From: an uncultured Gemmatimonadota bacterium
GTDB lineage: Bacteria; Gemmatimonadota; Gemmatimonadetes; Gemmatimonadales; Gemmatimonadaceae
NCBI GenBank assembly: GCA_946480295.1
Contig: CAMLIT010000001.1
Coordinates: 62,001 to 126,000 of the forward strand
Reading direction: 5' to 3'
Length of the DNA stretch: 64,000 bases
This document shows positions 54,495 through 62,931 of this stretch, in pieces (the stretch's first letter is position 1; the number at the start of each line of letters is the position of its first letter). The notes below the pieces were generated by a model. The model worked only from the letters and a program-made list of their open reading frames with translations. It made no database searches and was not told where the DNA came from. A program made the translations under genes and the position numbers.

Positions 54495-55721
54495 TCAGGC
54501 GTCGCGGTAAGGGGACTCGTCCGCGTCCTGCCCCGCAGCGGACGCCGCGCCCTGACCCGATGCCGCCGCGGTGGCGCGACGGTGGGGCCGCAGCGCCTCG
54601 AGGAACGCCTCGCCCAGCGCGCCCACCTGCCAGCGTCGCAGCTCCGGGATCTCCTCCAGCGCCTCGCGCGTCGCCGGATTCCGGCGCGCCACCGCCTCCA
54701 TCCGGTCGCGCGAGCAGAGCACGCCGGGGTCGAGGTCGAGCCGCTGCGCCGCCGCGTCGCGCACCGTCTTGAGCGCGGACACCCGCGCGTCGAAATCCGG
54801 GTCGCGCTCCCAGCGCGGCGCCTTCGGGAAGCGCGGCAGCTCGCCATCCGGCACCTCCAGCCCGCGCTGCACCGCGGCGAGGATCTCGCCGGCGCGGTTC
54901 TCCAGCAGCCCGCGCGAGATCCCCTTGATCGCCGAGAGCGCCTCGCGCGTCTGCGGCTTCGTCCGCGACAGCTCCAGGAGCTGCTCGTTCCCGATCACGC
55001 GGAAGGTGGCCTTGTCCGCCCGCCGCGCGATCTCGTCGCGCCAGGGCACGAGCTCGCGCAGGATGGCCAGCTCGCGCCGGTTGAGGTCGCGCGCGCCCTT
55101 GATCTTGAGGAAGGCAAGCGACTGGTCGGTTTCCGCCCAGCGCGTGCCCTCGAGAAGCCGGAACTCCTCGAGCGCCCAGTCCCACCGGCCCGCCCGGATC
55201 AGCTCCTCCTTCAGCCGGTCGCGCAGCGGCAGGAGGTACATCGTGTCCTGCGCCGCGTAGGCGAGCATGTCCGGCGTGAGCGGCCGCATCGACCAGTCGG
55301 CGCGCTGGTGCTTCTTGTCGAGCTTCACGCCGAAGAAACGCTCGAGCAGGGCGGCGAGGCCGAACGCCTTGATCCCGAGGAGCTGCGCGGCGATCCGCGT
55401 GTCGAAGATCGTCCGGATATGCCAGCCGTAATCCTGCGCGAGGAGCCGCAGGTCGTAGTCGGCGTCGTGGAAGACGACTTCCACGTCCGGATGCTCCAGC
55501 AGATCGCCCAGCCCCTGCGGCGTACCGATCGGCAGGGGGTCGATCACCGCCGTCTGGTCGCGCGTGGAGAGCTGGAGGAGGTAGATTCGATCGACGAACC
55601 GGTGGTAGCTCGCTCCCTCGGTATCGAGCGCCAGCACCTTGTCGTGCGCGATCGAGGCGAAGAATCGGGCGACCGCTTCGGGCGTGTCGAGATAGAGCGG
55701 GAGATGGGTGCGTTCGGACAC
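54495..55721 (-). CDS. rnd: Ribonuclease D
   Basis: A 408-residue DEDD-type 3'-5' exoribonuclease that trims tRNA 3' ends. D33 and E35 in LALDTEGASY, the Asp in FHDADYDLRLL and YAAQDTMYLLPL give the four metal ligands. Two HRDC domains follow (about 210-290 and about 315-385; EVPDGELPRFPKAPRW). I chose the GTG at 55721; an in-frame ATG at 55760 is possible. The C-terminal tail is Ala/Gln-rich. Confidence 0.93.
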   Translation of the reverse strand: MSERTHLPLYLDTPEAVARFFASIAHDKVLALDTEGASYHRFVDRIYLLQLSTRDQTAVIDPLPIGTPQGLGDLLEHPDVEVVFHDADYDLRLLAQDYGWHIRTIFDTRIAAQLLGIKAFGLAALLERFFGVKLDKKHQRADWSMRPLTPDMLAYAAQDTMYLLPLRDRLKEELIRAGRWDWALEEFRLLEGTRWAETDQSLAFLKIKGARDLNRRELAILRELVPWRDEIARRADKATFRVIGNEQLLELSRTKPQTREALSAIKGISRGLLENRAGEILAAVQRGLEVPDGELPRFPKAPRWERDPDFDARVSALKTVRDAAAQRLDLDPGVLCSRDRMEAVARRNPATREALEEIPELRRWQVGALGEAFLEALRPHRRATAAASGQGAASAAGQDADESPYRDA

Positions 55722-55782
55722 GTGAGGTAATGTAGCAGGTCCCACTGGATGAGCAGGCATCGGCCTTGCCCGCCCCGCCACC

Positions 55783-57069
55783 ATGACCGACCAGGTACGA
55801 GAGCACGACGGCGCGGCGCTGCCGCCCGTCCCGACCCCACCCGCGACGGTCGAGCCACCCGCCACCATGACGCGCACCGCCGAGCATCGGCGGCGGCAGC
55901 CGGGGTGGCGCAGCACCGACATCCTCCGCACGGCCGCCCTCGTCATCGCCATGTACATCGGGGCGCGGCTGCTCTGGGTCGCGAACCCGCTCGTGCTCAC
56001 GGCCTTCCTCGGCGTCCTCTTCGGCCTCGCGGTCGCGGCGGGGGTCGACTGGCTACAGGCGAGGGGCGTGCCTCGCGGGCTCGGCGCACCCCTCATCGTG
56101 TTCGGCTTCATCGGCCTCCTCGTCGCGTTCGGCGTCTCGATCGCCCCGACCATCCGGCGGCAGGTGATCGAGCTGGAGCAGAAGCTCCCGCAGTCGCTCG
56201 ACCGCATCGACCAGTGGCTGAACCGCCACAACACGAGCGTGCTCTCCAGCATCGTCGCCGGCGCCGCGACGCAGGCCCGCATCGACTCGGCCACCGGCAA
56301 GCCCGTCGGCGTCCCGGCCGCGGCGGATACCACGCGCGCGAAGGCCGCCGCACCCGCGGACTCCGCGCGCGCGCCCGGATCGATCTCCCTGAGACAGCGC
56401 ATCGGCGCGCAGCTCAGCGGCGCCACCAAGTACTTCTTCCCCTTCCTCTCGTCGACGCTGGCGATCTTCGCCGGCATCCTCGTCACCATCTTCATCGCGA
56501 TCTACCTGGCCGTCGATCCCGACCTCTACCATCGCGGCCTGATGCACCTCTTCCCGCACCGCGCCCGTGATCGCGCCGGCGTCGTGCTCTCGGCGATCGC
56601 CGTCACGCTCCGACGGTGGCTGCTCGTGCAGCTCGCCGGGATGGCGGTGATCGGCGCGGCATCGACGATCGTCCTGCTCGTCCTGCGCGTGAAGGCGGCG
56701 TTCGCGCTCGGCGTGCTCGCCGGGCTCTTCGAGTTCATCCCCACCTTCGGCCCGGTGCTCAGCGCGATCCCGGCGATCGCGATGGGCTTCCTGGATTCGC
56801 CGGAGAAGGCGGCGCTGGTGGCGCTTGGCTTCTGGCTCATCCAGATGTTCGAGAACCACCTGCTCATCCCGCTGCTCATGAAGGGGGCGATGGACCTGCC
56901 GCCGGTGCTCACGATCCTCGTGCAGGGGCTGATGGCGATCCTCTTCGGGGCCCTCGGCCTGATGGTGGCCGTCCCCGCGCTCGCCGCGATCATGGTCGCG
57001 GTGAAGATGCTGTACGTCGAGGGCGTGGTCGGCGATCCGGTGCAGGTGCGCGGCGGCGATGGCGCCTGA
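55783..57069 (+). CDS. AI-2E family transporter (PerM-type)
   Basis: A 428-residue inner-membrane protein with about eight helices in the AI-2E/PerM arrangement. An Ala/Asp/Arg-rich soluble loop (about 165-205) sits between early helices. GLFEFIPTFGPVLSAIPAIA and the C-terminal helices VLTILVQGLMAILFGALGLM are characteristic. Members export small molecules or Na+/H+; substrate unknown. It overlaps the PLP-enzyme gene by 11 bases. Confidence 0.88.
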   Translation: MTDQVREHDGAALPPVPTPPATVEPPATMTRTAEHRRRQPGWRSTDILRTAALVIAMYIGARLLWVANPLVLTAFLGVLFGLAVAAGVDWLQARGVPRGLGAPLIVFGFIGLLVAFGVSIAPTIRRQVIELEQKLPQSLDRIDQWLNRHNTSVLSSIVAGAATQARIDSATGKPVGVPAAADTTRAKAAAPADSARAPGSISLRQRIGAQLSGATKYFFPFLSSTLAIFAGILVTIFIAIYLAVDPDLYHRGLMHLFPHRARDRAGVVLSAIAVTLRRWLLVQLAGMAVIGAASTIVLLVLRVKAAFALGVLAGLFEFIPTFGPVLSAIPAIAMGFLDSPEKAALVALGFWLIQMFENHLLIPLLMKGAMDLPPVLTILVQGLMAILFGALGLMVAVPALAAIMVAVKMLYVEGVVGDPVQVRGGDGA

Positions 57070-58045
57070 CGAGTCGCCGTCGGGGCACGATGCCATCCCA
57101 CTCGTCAGGCGCTTCCCCGCGCTCGCGCGCCTGCCGCGCGCCGCGCTCGGGCACCTGCCCACGCCCATCGAGCGCGTCGACGCGCTCGCGCCCTGCCTCT
57201 GGATCAAGCGCGACGACCTCACCGCCGACCCGCTCGGCGGCAACAAGGTGCGCGCGCTCGAGTTCCTGCTCGGCGGCATCCGCCCCGGCGAGCGTGTCGT
57301 CACCGCCGGCGCGTACGGCTCGACCCACGCCCTCGCGACGGCGATCCATGGCGCGCGGCTCGGCGCGCGCGTCGAGCTGTTCCTCTGGCCGCAGCAGCTC
57401 AACGCCACCGCCGAGCGCGTGCGCGCACGCAGCCATGCGGCGGCGGCGCGCGTGCGCGAGGTGCGGTCGGTGGCGGGAGCGTACCTCCGGGGCCTCGCCG
57501 CCAGCCTGCGCGGCGCGCGCTGGATCCCGCCCGGCGGCAGCACGGCGCTCGGCGCCCTCGGCTACGTGAACGCGGCGCTCGAGCTCGCGGAGCAGGTGCG
57601 CGCCGGCGTACTCCCCGCCCCCGCGCGCATCGTCGTCCCGCTCGGCAGCGGAGGCACCACCGCGGGGCTCCTCGCCGGCCTCGCCCTCACCGATCTCCCG
57701 TCGACGATCGTCGCCGCGCGCGTCGTCCCGCGCATCGTCGCGAACCGCTGGCGCGTGCTGCGCCTCGCGCGCGCCGCCAACCACCTGCTGCGCCGCCTCA
57801 CCGGCGAGCGCCTTCCGCGCCCGGACGCCCGCCGGCTGCGCATCGTGCACGACGTCTTCGGCGGCGCGTACGGACGCGAGACCGAGCGCGGACGCGCCGC
57901 CGCCGAGCGGTGTCGCGCGTCCAGCGGCATCACCCTCGATCCCACGTACAGCGCCAAGGCGCTCGCCGCCGGCCTCGCCCTCGACGACCGCGAAGCGACG
58001 CTGTTCTGGCTGACGTACGATCAGAGAGCAGCACAGGAGCAGTGA
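57059..58045 (+). CDS. PLP-dependent deaminase (ACC deaminase/D-cysteine desulfhydrase-like)
   Basis: A 328-residue fold-type II PLP enzyme. K63 in LGGNKVRALEFLLGG is the expected Schiff-base lysine, with IKRDDLTADPLGGNK typical of ACC deaminase and DcyD families. A phosphate loop GSGGTTAGLLAGL is visible. Substrate (1-aminocyclopropane-1-carboxylate or D-cysteine) cannot be decided. The first 20 codons contain one arm of a 13-bp inverted repeat. Confidence 0.87.
   Translation: MAPDESPSGHDAIPLVRRFPALARLPRAALGHLPTPIERVDALAPCLWIKRDDLTADPLGGNKVRALEFLLGGIRPGERVVTAGAYGSTHALATAIHGARLGARVELFLWPQQLNATAERVRARSHAAAARVREVRSVAGAYLRGLAASLRGARWIPPGGSTALGALGYVNAALELAEQVRAGVLPAPARIVVPLGSGGTTAGLLAGLALTDLPSTIVAARVVPRIVANRWRVLRLARAANHLLRRLTGERLPRPDARRLRIVHDVFGGAYGRETERGRAAAERCRASSGITLDPTYSAKALAAGLALDDREATLFWLTYDQRAAQEQ
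57062..57112. repeat. 13-bp inverted repeat of the CTCGTCAGGC word
   Basis: GCGCCTGACGAGT (57062-57074) and ACTCGTCAGGCGC (57100-57112) are perfectly complementary with a 25-base loop. The pair lies at the stop codon of the AI-2E gene and inside the start of the PLP gene. Confidence 0.8.
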
Positions 58046-58088
58046 ACGAGTCGTTAGGAAACAGTCGGTCCCCCCATCGCCAGCGCCC

Positions 58089-58496
58089 ATGACGACCCTG
58101 CCCGAAGTCACCTTCCACATCTACCCGACCGACTGCGACATGCTCGGGCATCTCAATCACGCGACGATGCTCAACTTCCTCGAGCGCGCGCGGTGGGCGC
58201 TGCTCGAGCCGCAGATCGACATCCGCAACTGGACGCGCCAGCCCGTCTACTCCGTCGTGCGGCACGTCGACATCGGCTACACCGCGCAGTCGCTGCCCGG
58301 CGAGGACATCGTCATCCGGTCGGGCCTCCTCGCGGTGCGCAACACGAGCTACATCGTCAGGCAGGACGCGCGGAAAGTCGGTTCCGGGATCAAGGTCGCG
58401 GAGGCGAACATCGTCTTCGTCACCCTCGGCCAGGACGGCCGGCCGGTCCCCGTACCGGACGGGTGGCGCAGCATGCTGCCGCAGTGGCCGGAATAG
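58089..58496 (+). CDS. 4HBT-type acyl-CoA thioesterase
   Basis: A 135-residue hot-dog-fold protein. YPTDCDMLGHLNHATML is the 4-hydroxybenzoyl-CoA thioesterase motif with D17 as the probable catalytic Asp. It hydrolyses acyl- or aroyl-CoA in the cytoplasm. The next gene starts two bases after its stop. Confidence 0.9.
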   Translation: MTTLPEVTFHIYPTDCDMLGHLNHATMLNFLERARWALLEPQIDIRNWTRQPVYSVVRHVDIGYTAQSLPGEDIVIRSGLLAVRNTSYIVRQDARKVGSGIKVAEANIVFVTLGQDGRPVPVPDGWRSMLPQWPE

Positions 58497-58498
58497 CC

Positions 58499-59308
58499 AT
58501 GATCGCGCGGATCGACGACGCGCACATCGCCTTCGACGACGGCGGCAGCGGCGCGCCGATCGTCTTCCTGCACGCCTTTCCGCTGAATCGGTCGATGTGG
58601 GCGGCGCAGGTGGAGCGGTTCGCGAACCGGGCCCGCTGCATCACGATGGACACGCGCGGCTTCGGCGAGTCGAGCGCGACGCCGCCCTTCACGATGGACC
58701 GCTACGCCGACGACGTCGCCCGCGTGCTCGACACGCTCCAGGTGGAGCGCGCCGTCGTGACGGGACTCTCGATGGGCGGCTACATCGCCTTCGCGCTCTG
58801 GCGGCGTCACCGCGACCGCGTGCGCGCCTTCGTCCTCGCCGACACGCGCGCGACGGCCGACACGGCGGAGGGGCGGGAGCGCCGGCGCGCGCTCATCGAG
58901 GTGGCGCGCACGGAGGGGAGTGGTGCCGTCGCCGCGCGGCAGTTCGATGCGCTCGTCGGGCACACCACGCGCGAGCGCCACCCCGACCGGTGCGATCGCA
59001 TCCGCCGCATCATGGCCGCGGCGCCGGTGGCGGGGATCGTCGGGGCGCTCGAGGCGATGATGGCCCGCCCCGATTCCACGTCGACGCTGCCATCGATCGA
59101 CGTGCCCACCCTGTTCATCGCCGGCGAGGAGGACAGCATCACCCCGGCCGCCGATGCGCGGGCGATGCAGCGCGCCGTCCCGGGGAGCCGGGTCGAGGTC
59201 ATCCCGGGCGCGGGGCACCTCACGAACCTGGAGCAGCCGGACGCGTTCAACGCCGTCGTCGAGGACTTTCTCGCCATGGTGCTCCATGAGCGGATGTCCG
59301 GCGGTTAG
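58499..59308 (+). CDS. Alpha/beta hydrolase
   Basis: A 269-residue hydrolase with oxyanion strand IVFLHAFPLNRSMWA, DTRGFGESSAT, nucleophile elbow TGLSMGGYIAFALW, Asp in IAGEEDSITP and His in GAGHLTNLE. The pattern is of the 3-oxoadipate enol-lactonase/BioH-like branch. It is two bases after the thioesterase and probably co-transcribed with it. Confidence 0.88.
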   Translation: MIARIDDAHIAFDDGGSGAPIVFLHAFPLNRSMWAAQVERFANRARCITMDTRGFGESSATPPFTMDRYADDVARVLDTLQVERAVVTGLSMGGYIAFALWRRHRDRVRAFVLADTRATADTAEGRERRRALIEVARTEGSGAVAARQFDALVGHTTRERHPDRCDRIRRIMAAAPVAGIVGALEAMMARPDSTSTLPSIDVPTLFIAGEEDSITPAADARAMQRAVPGSRVEVIPGAGHLTNLEQPDAFNAVVEDFLAMVLHERMSGG

Positions 59309-59349
59309 CTTTCCCGGTTCCATCCCTCGCAGCTCCCACCCGTCCGGTC

Positions 59350-59979
59350 ATGCCGTCCGCCCCACCCACCCCCGCCACCCCTCCCGCCGTCTCCCCAGCC
59401 GAGCGGAGCCGTGCCGCCCGCGCCGGGGCCGTCCTCTTCCGCAACCGCGGCTGGCTGCCGGTGCTCTTCATCGCCGTGCCGCTCCTCGTGCCGGGGCACA
59501 TGGCCGCGGTGACGTGGGTGATCGGCGCGGTGCTCATCGTGCTCGGCGAGTGGGTCCGGCTGGCCGGCGTGGCGGCGGCGGGGACGGTGACGCGTCGGCG
59601 CTCCCGCAACGTGCAGCGGCTCGTGTCCTACGGCATCTTCGCCTGGGTGCGCAACCCGCTCTACGTGGGGAACTTCCTCATCTGGATGGGCTTCGTCGTC
59701 GTCTCGGGCGTGCTCTGGTTCCTCCCCCTGGCGATCGTGATCTTCGCGATCGAGTACACGCTGATCGTGCGCTACGAGGAGGGCGTGCTCGAGTCGATCT
59801 TCGGGGAGGAGTACCTCGCGTACAAGCGCGCGACGCCCCGCTGGCTCCCGCGGCCGCCGCGCGCGCGCGAGGCCGGTCCCCACGACTGGGGGGAGGCGTG
59901 GCGGAGCGAGACCAGCACCTTCCTGCAGTACGCGGCGCTCGTCGTCGCCTTCGCGCTCAAGCAGCACTTCCTGCGCTGA
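59350..59979 (+). CDS. ICMT/PEMT-family membrane methyltransferase
   Basis: A 209-residue protein with four to five membrane helices and the ICMT signature YGIFAWVRNPLYVGNFLIWM plus YTLIVRYEEGVLESIFGEEY. It likely methylates a small thiol, lipid or isoprenylated substrate using SAM. A short charged N-terminus precedes helix 1. Confidence 0.85.
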   Translation: MPSAPPTPATPPAVSPAERSRAARAGAVLFRNRGWLPVLFIAVPLLVPGHMAAVTWVIGAVLIVLGEWVRLAGVAAAGTVTRRRSRNVQRLVSYGIFAWVRNPLYVGNFLIWMGFVVVSGVLWFLPLAIVIFAIEYTLIVRYEEGVLESIFGEEYLAYKRATPRWLPRPPRAREAGPHDWGEAWRSETSTFLQYAALVVAFALKQHFLR

Positions 59980-60010
59980 GCGGCGCGCGCGATCCGACCG
60001 GAACGGTCGA

Positions 60011-60042
60011 GGGGGTGGGGCTCCGGACGGAGCCCCACCCCC
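60011..60042. terminator. Strong bidirectional terminator
   Basis: GGGGGTGGGGCTCC and GGAGCCCCACCCCC form a 14-bp stem with loop GGAC, then TTCTCT. It lies between the convergent methyltransferase and ferredoxin genes. Confidence 0.8.
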
Positions 60043-60067
60043 TTCTCTCATCCCCGAGGCGTGGCGG

Positions 60068-60331
60068 TCAGCGCTGCGGCCGTCCCGGCGGGTTGTCGCT
60101 CTTGAAGACGTCCCGGTTGATCTGGACGTACTGCTTCAGGTTCCCCGGCACGTCCTCCTCCGGGAAGATGGCCGTCACGGGGCACTCGGGCTCGCAGGCC
60201 CCGCAGTCGATGCATTCGTCGGGGTGGATGAACAGCTGCTGCTCCCCCTCGTAGATGCAGTCGACCGGACAGACGTCCACGCAGGCTCTGTCCTTCACCC
60301 CAATACAGGCTTCGGTAATGACGTAGGGCAT
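60068..60331 (-). CDS. fdxA: 7Fe-type ferredoxin
   Basis: An 87-residue protein with eight Cys: C9, C17, C21, C25 and C40, C43, C46, C50 in ECIDCGACEPECP. The first half (EACIGVKDRACVDVCPVDCI) with CxxxxxxxC spacing is typical of FdxA [3Fe-4S][4Fe-4S] ferredoxins. It is a cytoplasmic electron carrier. Confidence 0.94.
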   Translation of the reverse strand: MPYVITEACIGVKDRACVDVCPVDCIYEGEQQLFIHPDECIDCGACEPECPVTAIFPEEDVPGNLKQYVQINRDVFKSDNPPGRPQR

Positions 60332-60449
60332 GCTCGCCTCAGGTGTTGCCGCGGATGGTGGTGGACAAAGGCTAAGATAACAGGAATCGGCGGGGGTTGA
60401 AGAGGACTGGTCGCGGGCGAGGAACGGAACCGGGTGGTCCTTCACTCCC

Positions 60450-60557
60450 CGTCGTTGGTCGTTGGTCATTGGTTCTTGGCCGGCCTCGGGAGGCCTCCGC
60501 GGCTTCCCGAGCGGCTCGCCAATGACCAGGCACTACCGACCAACTACGTACTTCCTC
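60450..60557. repeat. Large palindromic intergenic element, copy C
   Basis: It has the same overall plan as copies A and B. The right arm GCTTCCCGAGCGGCTCGCC closely matches copy A, while the left core has drifted to GGCCGGCCTCGGGAGG. Outer arms CGTTGGTCGTTGGTCATTGG pair with the complement of CCAATGACCAGGCAC. A CGTCCCT array follows directly at 60558-60590. Confidence 0.8.
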
Positions 60558-60590
60558 GTCCCTCGTCCCCGTCCCTCGTCCTCGCGTTAG
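60558..60590. repeat. CGTCCCT heptamer array after palindrome C
   Basis: About three to four CGTCCCT or CGTCCCC units joined directly to the palindromic element and reaching the YhbY stop. Confidence 0.75.
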
Positions 60591-60898
60591 GCACGCCACG
60601 GCGGCGCGTCGCCTTCCCGGCGCTCGAGCTCCGGGTTGTGCCGGTACAGCGTCGCCGTCCGGCCGATCACCTGCACGACCTCGGCGCCGAGCGCGCGCGC
60701 GAGCTCGTTCGCCGCATCCTTGACGTCGACCTCGGCGCTCTTCGTGAAGCCGATCTTCACCAGCTCCCGTGTGCGCAGGGCGTCGTCCAGCGCCCCCTGC
60801 AGCGTGGGGGTGAGGCCGAGCTGGCCGACGTGCAACGTCGCCGTCAGGTGGTGCGCCTCGCCGCGGAGCGCGGCGCGGTCCTTCGAGGTCAGGGGCAT
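60587..60898 (-). CDS. YhbY/CRM-domain RNA-binding protein
   Basis: A 103-residue single-domain CRM protein: MPLTSKDRAALRGEAHHLTA, HVGQLGLTPTLQGALDDALR, ELVKIGFTKSAEVDVKDAAN and QVIGRTATLYRHN are near-consensus. It associates with the large ribosomal subunit precursor. Length matches E. coli YhbY (97). Confidence 0.93.
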   Translation of the reverse strand: MPLTSKDRAALRGEAHHLTATLHVGQLGLTPTLQGALDDALRTRELVKIGFTKSAEVDVKDAANELARALGAEVVQVIGRTATLYRHNPELERREGDAPPWRA

Positions 60899-60984
60899 GC
60901 GGGGAGCGGGCTGTGGTCGTCGGCGAGCGGGCTCACCGCTCGCGTGGGCGGAGGATGCAGGGCGCACGCCGCCGCACGCGGAAG

Positions 60985-61605
60985 CTAGTGCGTGTGGGTG
61001 CCCTGCAGCGCGGGCCGCCCAGCGCTCGTGTCCGCCCGCGTGACCTCCTCCTCGAGGATCGGCCACGGGTCGATCGGCTCGCCGGCCCAGTACTTCCCGT
61101 TCGCCGGCATGCGCATGATCTGGAAGTGGAGGTGCGGCGTGTTCTTCGGCGCGTTCCCCGTCGTGCCGACGAAGCCGATCGTGTCGCCCTTCGCCAGCCG
61201 CATCCCCGCCGCGAGCGCGTCGGCGTAGTGGTCGAGGTGGGCGTAGTAGTAGACCATGCGCCCCTCGGAGTCCACGGCGTAGATGGTGATCCCGCCCAGC
61301 CGGTTGCGGCTCAGCCGCAGGATGCGGCCATCGTCGGCGGCGAGGACGGGCGTGCCGCGCGGCGCCAGGATGTCGAGGGCGCGATGGGTGCGGCCGCCGC
61401 TGCGCCCGGAGTCGAAGGAGTCGCGCACCTTCGTCATGTCGGCGCCGGCCACGGGGATGACCAGGTGCCGCTCGCGCAGGTACTCCACGTCGGCCGAGTC
61501 GGCGCGCGCCGGCTCCGGGGCGACGATGGGGCGCCTCGCGCACGCGGCGACGAGGCAGGAGAGGGCGAGGGAGAGGAAGAGGCGATTGGAGTGACGTGTC
61601 CGCAT
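60985..61605 (-). CDS. M23-family lipoprotein peptidase (LytM domain)
   Basis: A 206-residue protein. The ATG at 61605 opens a lipoprotein signal with lipobox LVAAC (C22). The LytM zinc-binding residues are in THRALDILAPRG (HxxxD) and NTPHLHFQIM (HxH). It should cut or scaffold peptidoglycan cross-bridges in the periplasm. It is upstream of yhbY on the same strand with an 86-base gap. Confidence 0.9.
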   Translation of the reverse strand: MRTRHSNRLFLSLALSCLVAACARRPIVAPEPARADSADVEYLRERHLVIPVAGADMTKVRDSFDSGRSGGRTHRALDILAPRGTPVLAADDGRILRLSRNRLGGITIYAVDSEGRMVYYYAHLDHYADALAAGMRLAKGDTIGFVGTTGNAPKNTPHLHFQIMRMPANGKYWAGEPIDPWPILEEEVTRADTSAGRPALQGTHTH

Positions 61606-62075
61606 CACTGTCCCGACGATCATGGCTGAACGACGTTGCACGCCCCGCGCCCCGTTCACCCCGTCAGGCATCCGACTACGGATTTTTCCGACAGGCATCG
61701 CGGCAACTCACCGACAGACGATTTCCCTGTGTCGCCGTCATCTTAGCGCCGTCGAGCGCTTCGCGCTCGATGCTCTCAGGTGGGGAAGGCGGCGTGACCA
61801 GCGCTGTCGTCCCGCGCGGCGATCCCGCCGCGGAACACCGGGCTGAATCCTTCCGTTGGTCGTGGCGAGCGTCAGGCGCTCGCCGAGCTCACCCCGATCG
61901 CGGTCCCGAGCCGTAGGAGGGCAGAGACACCTGAGACACCTGCAGTACAATCTCCGGCGTATGTGAGGGCGAAACCTAGCCGCGCGGACCAGAGCCACTG
62001 GCACTGATCCGCGCGGCTTCGCGTGTGGGGGGTCGGGTCCGGGCTCCGTCGTCGTCCCGGCTCGACTCCGGTACC

Positions 62076-62197
62076 GCCGTGCGTCGGGTTCCGTGGTCGG
62101 GGCGGCATCACGCGATGGGGAGACGCGGATGACCACGAATGAACTGCCGAATCCGGGCGAATCGCTCCGGGTGGCGGGACGGCTCCCCTCGCCACGG
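62076..62197. repeat. Direct repeat, copy 1
   Basis: About 122 bases, 255 bases upstream of copy 2. The central part contains GACCACGAATGAACTGCCGA and ends GGCGGGACGGCTCCCCTCGC. Confidence 0.85.
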
Positions 62198-62330
62198 CCG
62201 GCCCGGGGACCGGCGCCCGCACCCCAGCGCCCATTCGCGCCGATTCGCACGATGTCCGATCAGATTCGCGTCTGCCTTCTGGAAGCTGGTCGGGTAGAGG
62301 GGCGAGCGTTGGCGAGAAGAGCCCGGTCGC

Positions 62331-62451
62331 GCCGTGCGTGGGGCTCCTCCGCCGAGCCGGCATCACACGGCTGGAAGACGCGAATGATCACGAATGAACT
62401 GCCGAATCGTGCGAATCGCTCCGCGTGGCGGGACGGCTCCCCTCGCCACGG
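62331..62451. repeat. Direct repeat, copy 2
   Basis: It matches copy 1 over nearly its whole length with one single-base deletion and scattered substitutions. The central part is GATCACGAATGAACTGCCGA. Confidence 0.85.
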
Positions 62452-62709
62452 CGGCGACGGTGAGGTGTCCACCCAATCGGGTCAACTCCAAGCCCATCCG
62501 TCCGATCCGTGACCTCCGTGGCATCCGTGTCCAAACGGCGTCGATGCCGGAGTGCCCTCCGGACCCAGCGCACGCCGGAAGTGGCCTCCCAGGACTCGTC
62601 CCTCGTCCCTCGTCCCTCGTCCCGCGCCCCACCCCCCGCCTTCTCCCCACCGCCCGTCCCACTATACATTTCGGCCCGCAAGCGTTGGCCAGCCCTCGAG
62701 GAGACCAGG

Positions 62710-62895
62710 ATGCACCAGGATCGATACGTTCCCGCCGACAACAACGGCGGTTGGGGTTACGCGCTGGGAGTCATCGTCCTCACCATCGCCCTCATCGTGA
62801 TGGTCGTCGTCATCCACAAGCGCGGCTACAAGCCGTTCACGGACGTCACCGCCCACGTGCACGGCGAGCCGCGGATCAGCGGCGTCGCCCCGTAG
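62710..62895 (+). CDS. Small single-helix membrane protein
   Basis: A 61-residue protein with one membrane helix (ALGVIVLTIALIVMVVVIHK, about residues 18-37) and a polar C-terminus. A GAGGAG lies 8 bases upstream of the ATG. I do not recognise a family. Confidence 0.75.
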   Translation: MHQDRYVPADNNGGWGYALGVIVLTIALIVMVVVIHKRGYKPFTDVTAHVHGEPRISGVAP

Positions 62896-62931
62896 CGCCT
62901 CCGGCGCCGGCGCCCGTCGAGCTGGCCCGCG

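Larger units (their letters stand above)
61606..62709. other. 1.1-kb gene-free region rich in repeats
   Basis: No convincing gene is seen. Hairpins present are GAGCGCTTCGCGCTC (about 61756-61770), GGCGAGCG-TCAGG-CGCTCGCC (about 61865-61885) and AGCCGCGCGGA/TCCGCGCGGCT (61978-61988 and 62008-62018). A tandem GAGACACCT pair lies at about 61924-61941. Two direct repeats (62076-62197, 62331-62451), a TCCGTG-rich stretch (about 62497-62533) and a CGTCCCT array (about 62593-62622) follow. Confidence 0.6.
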
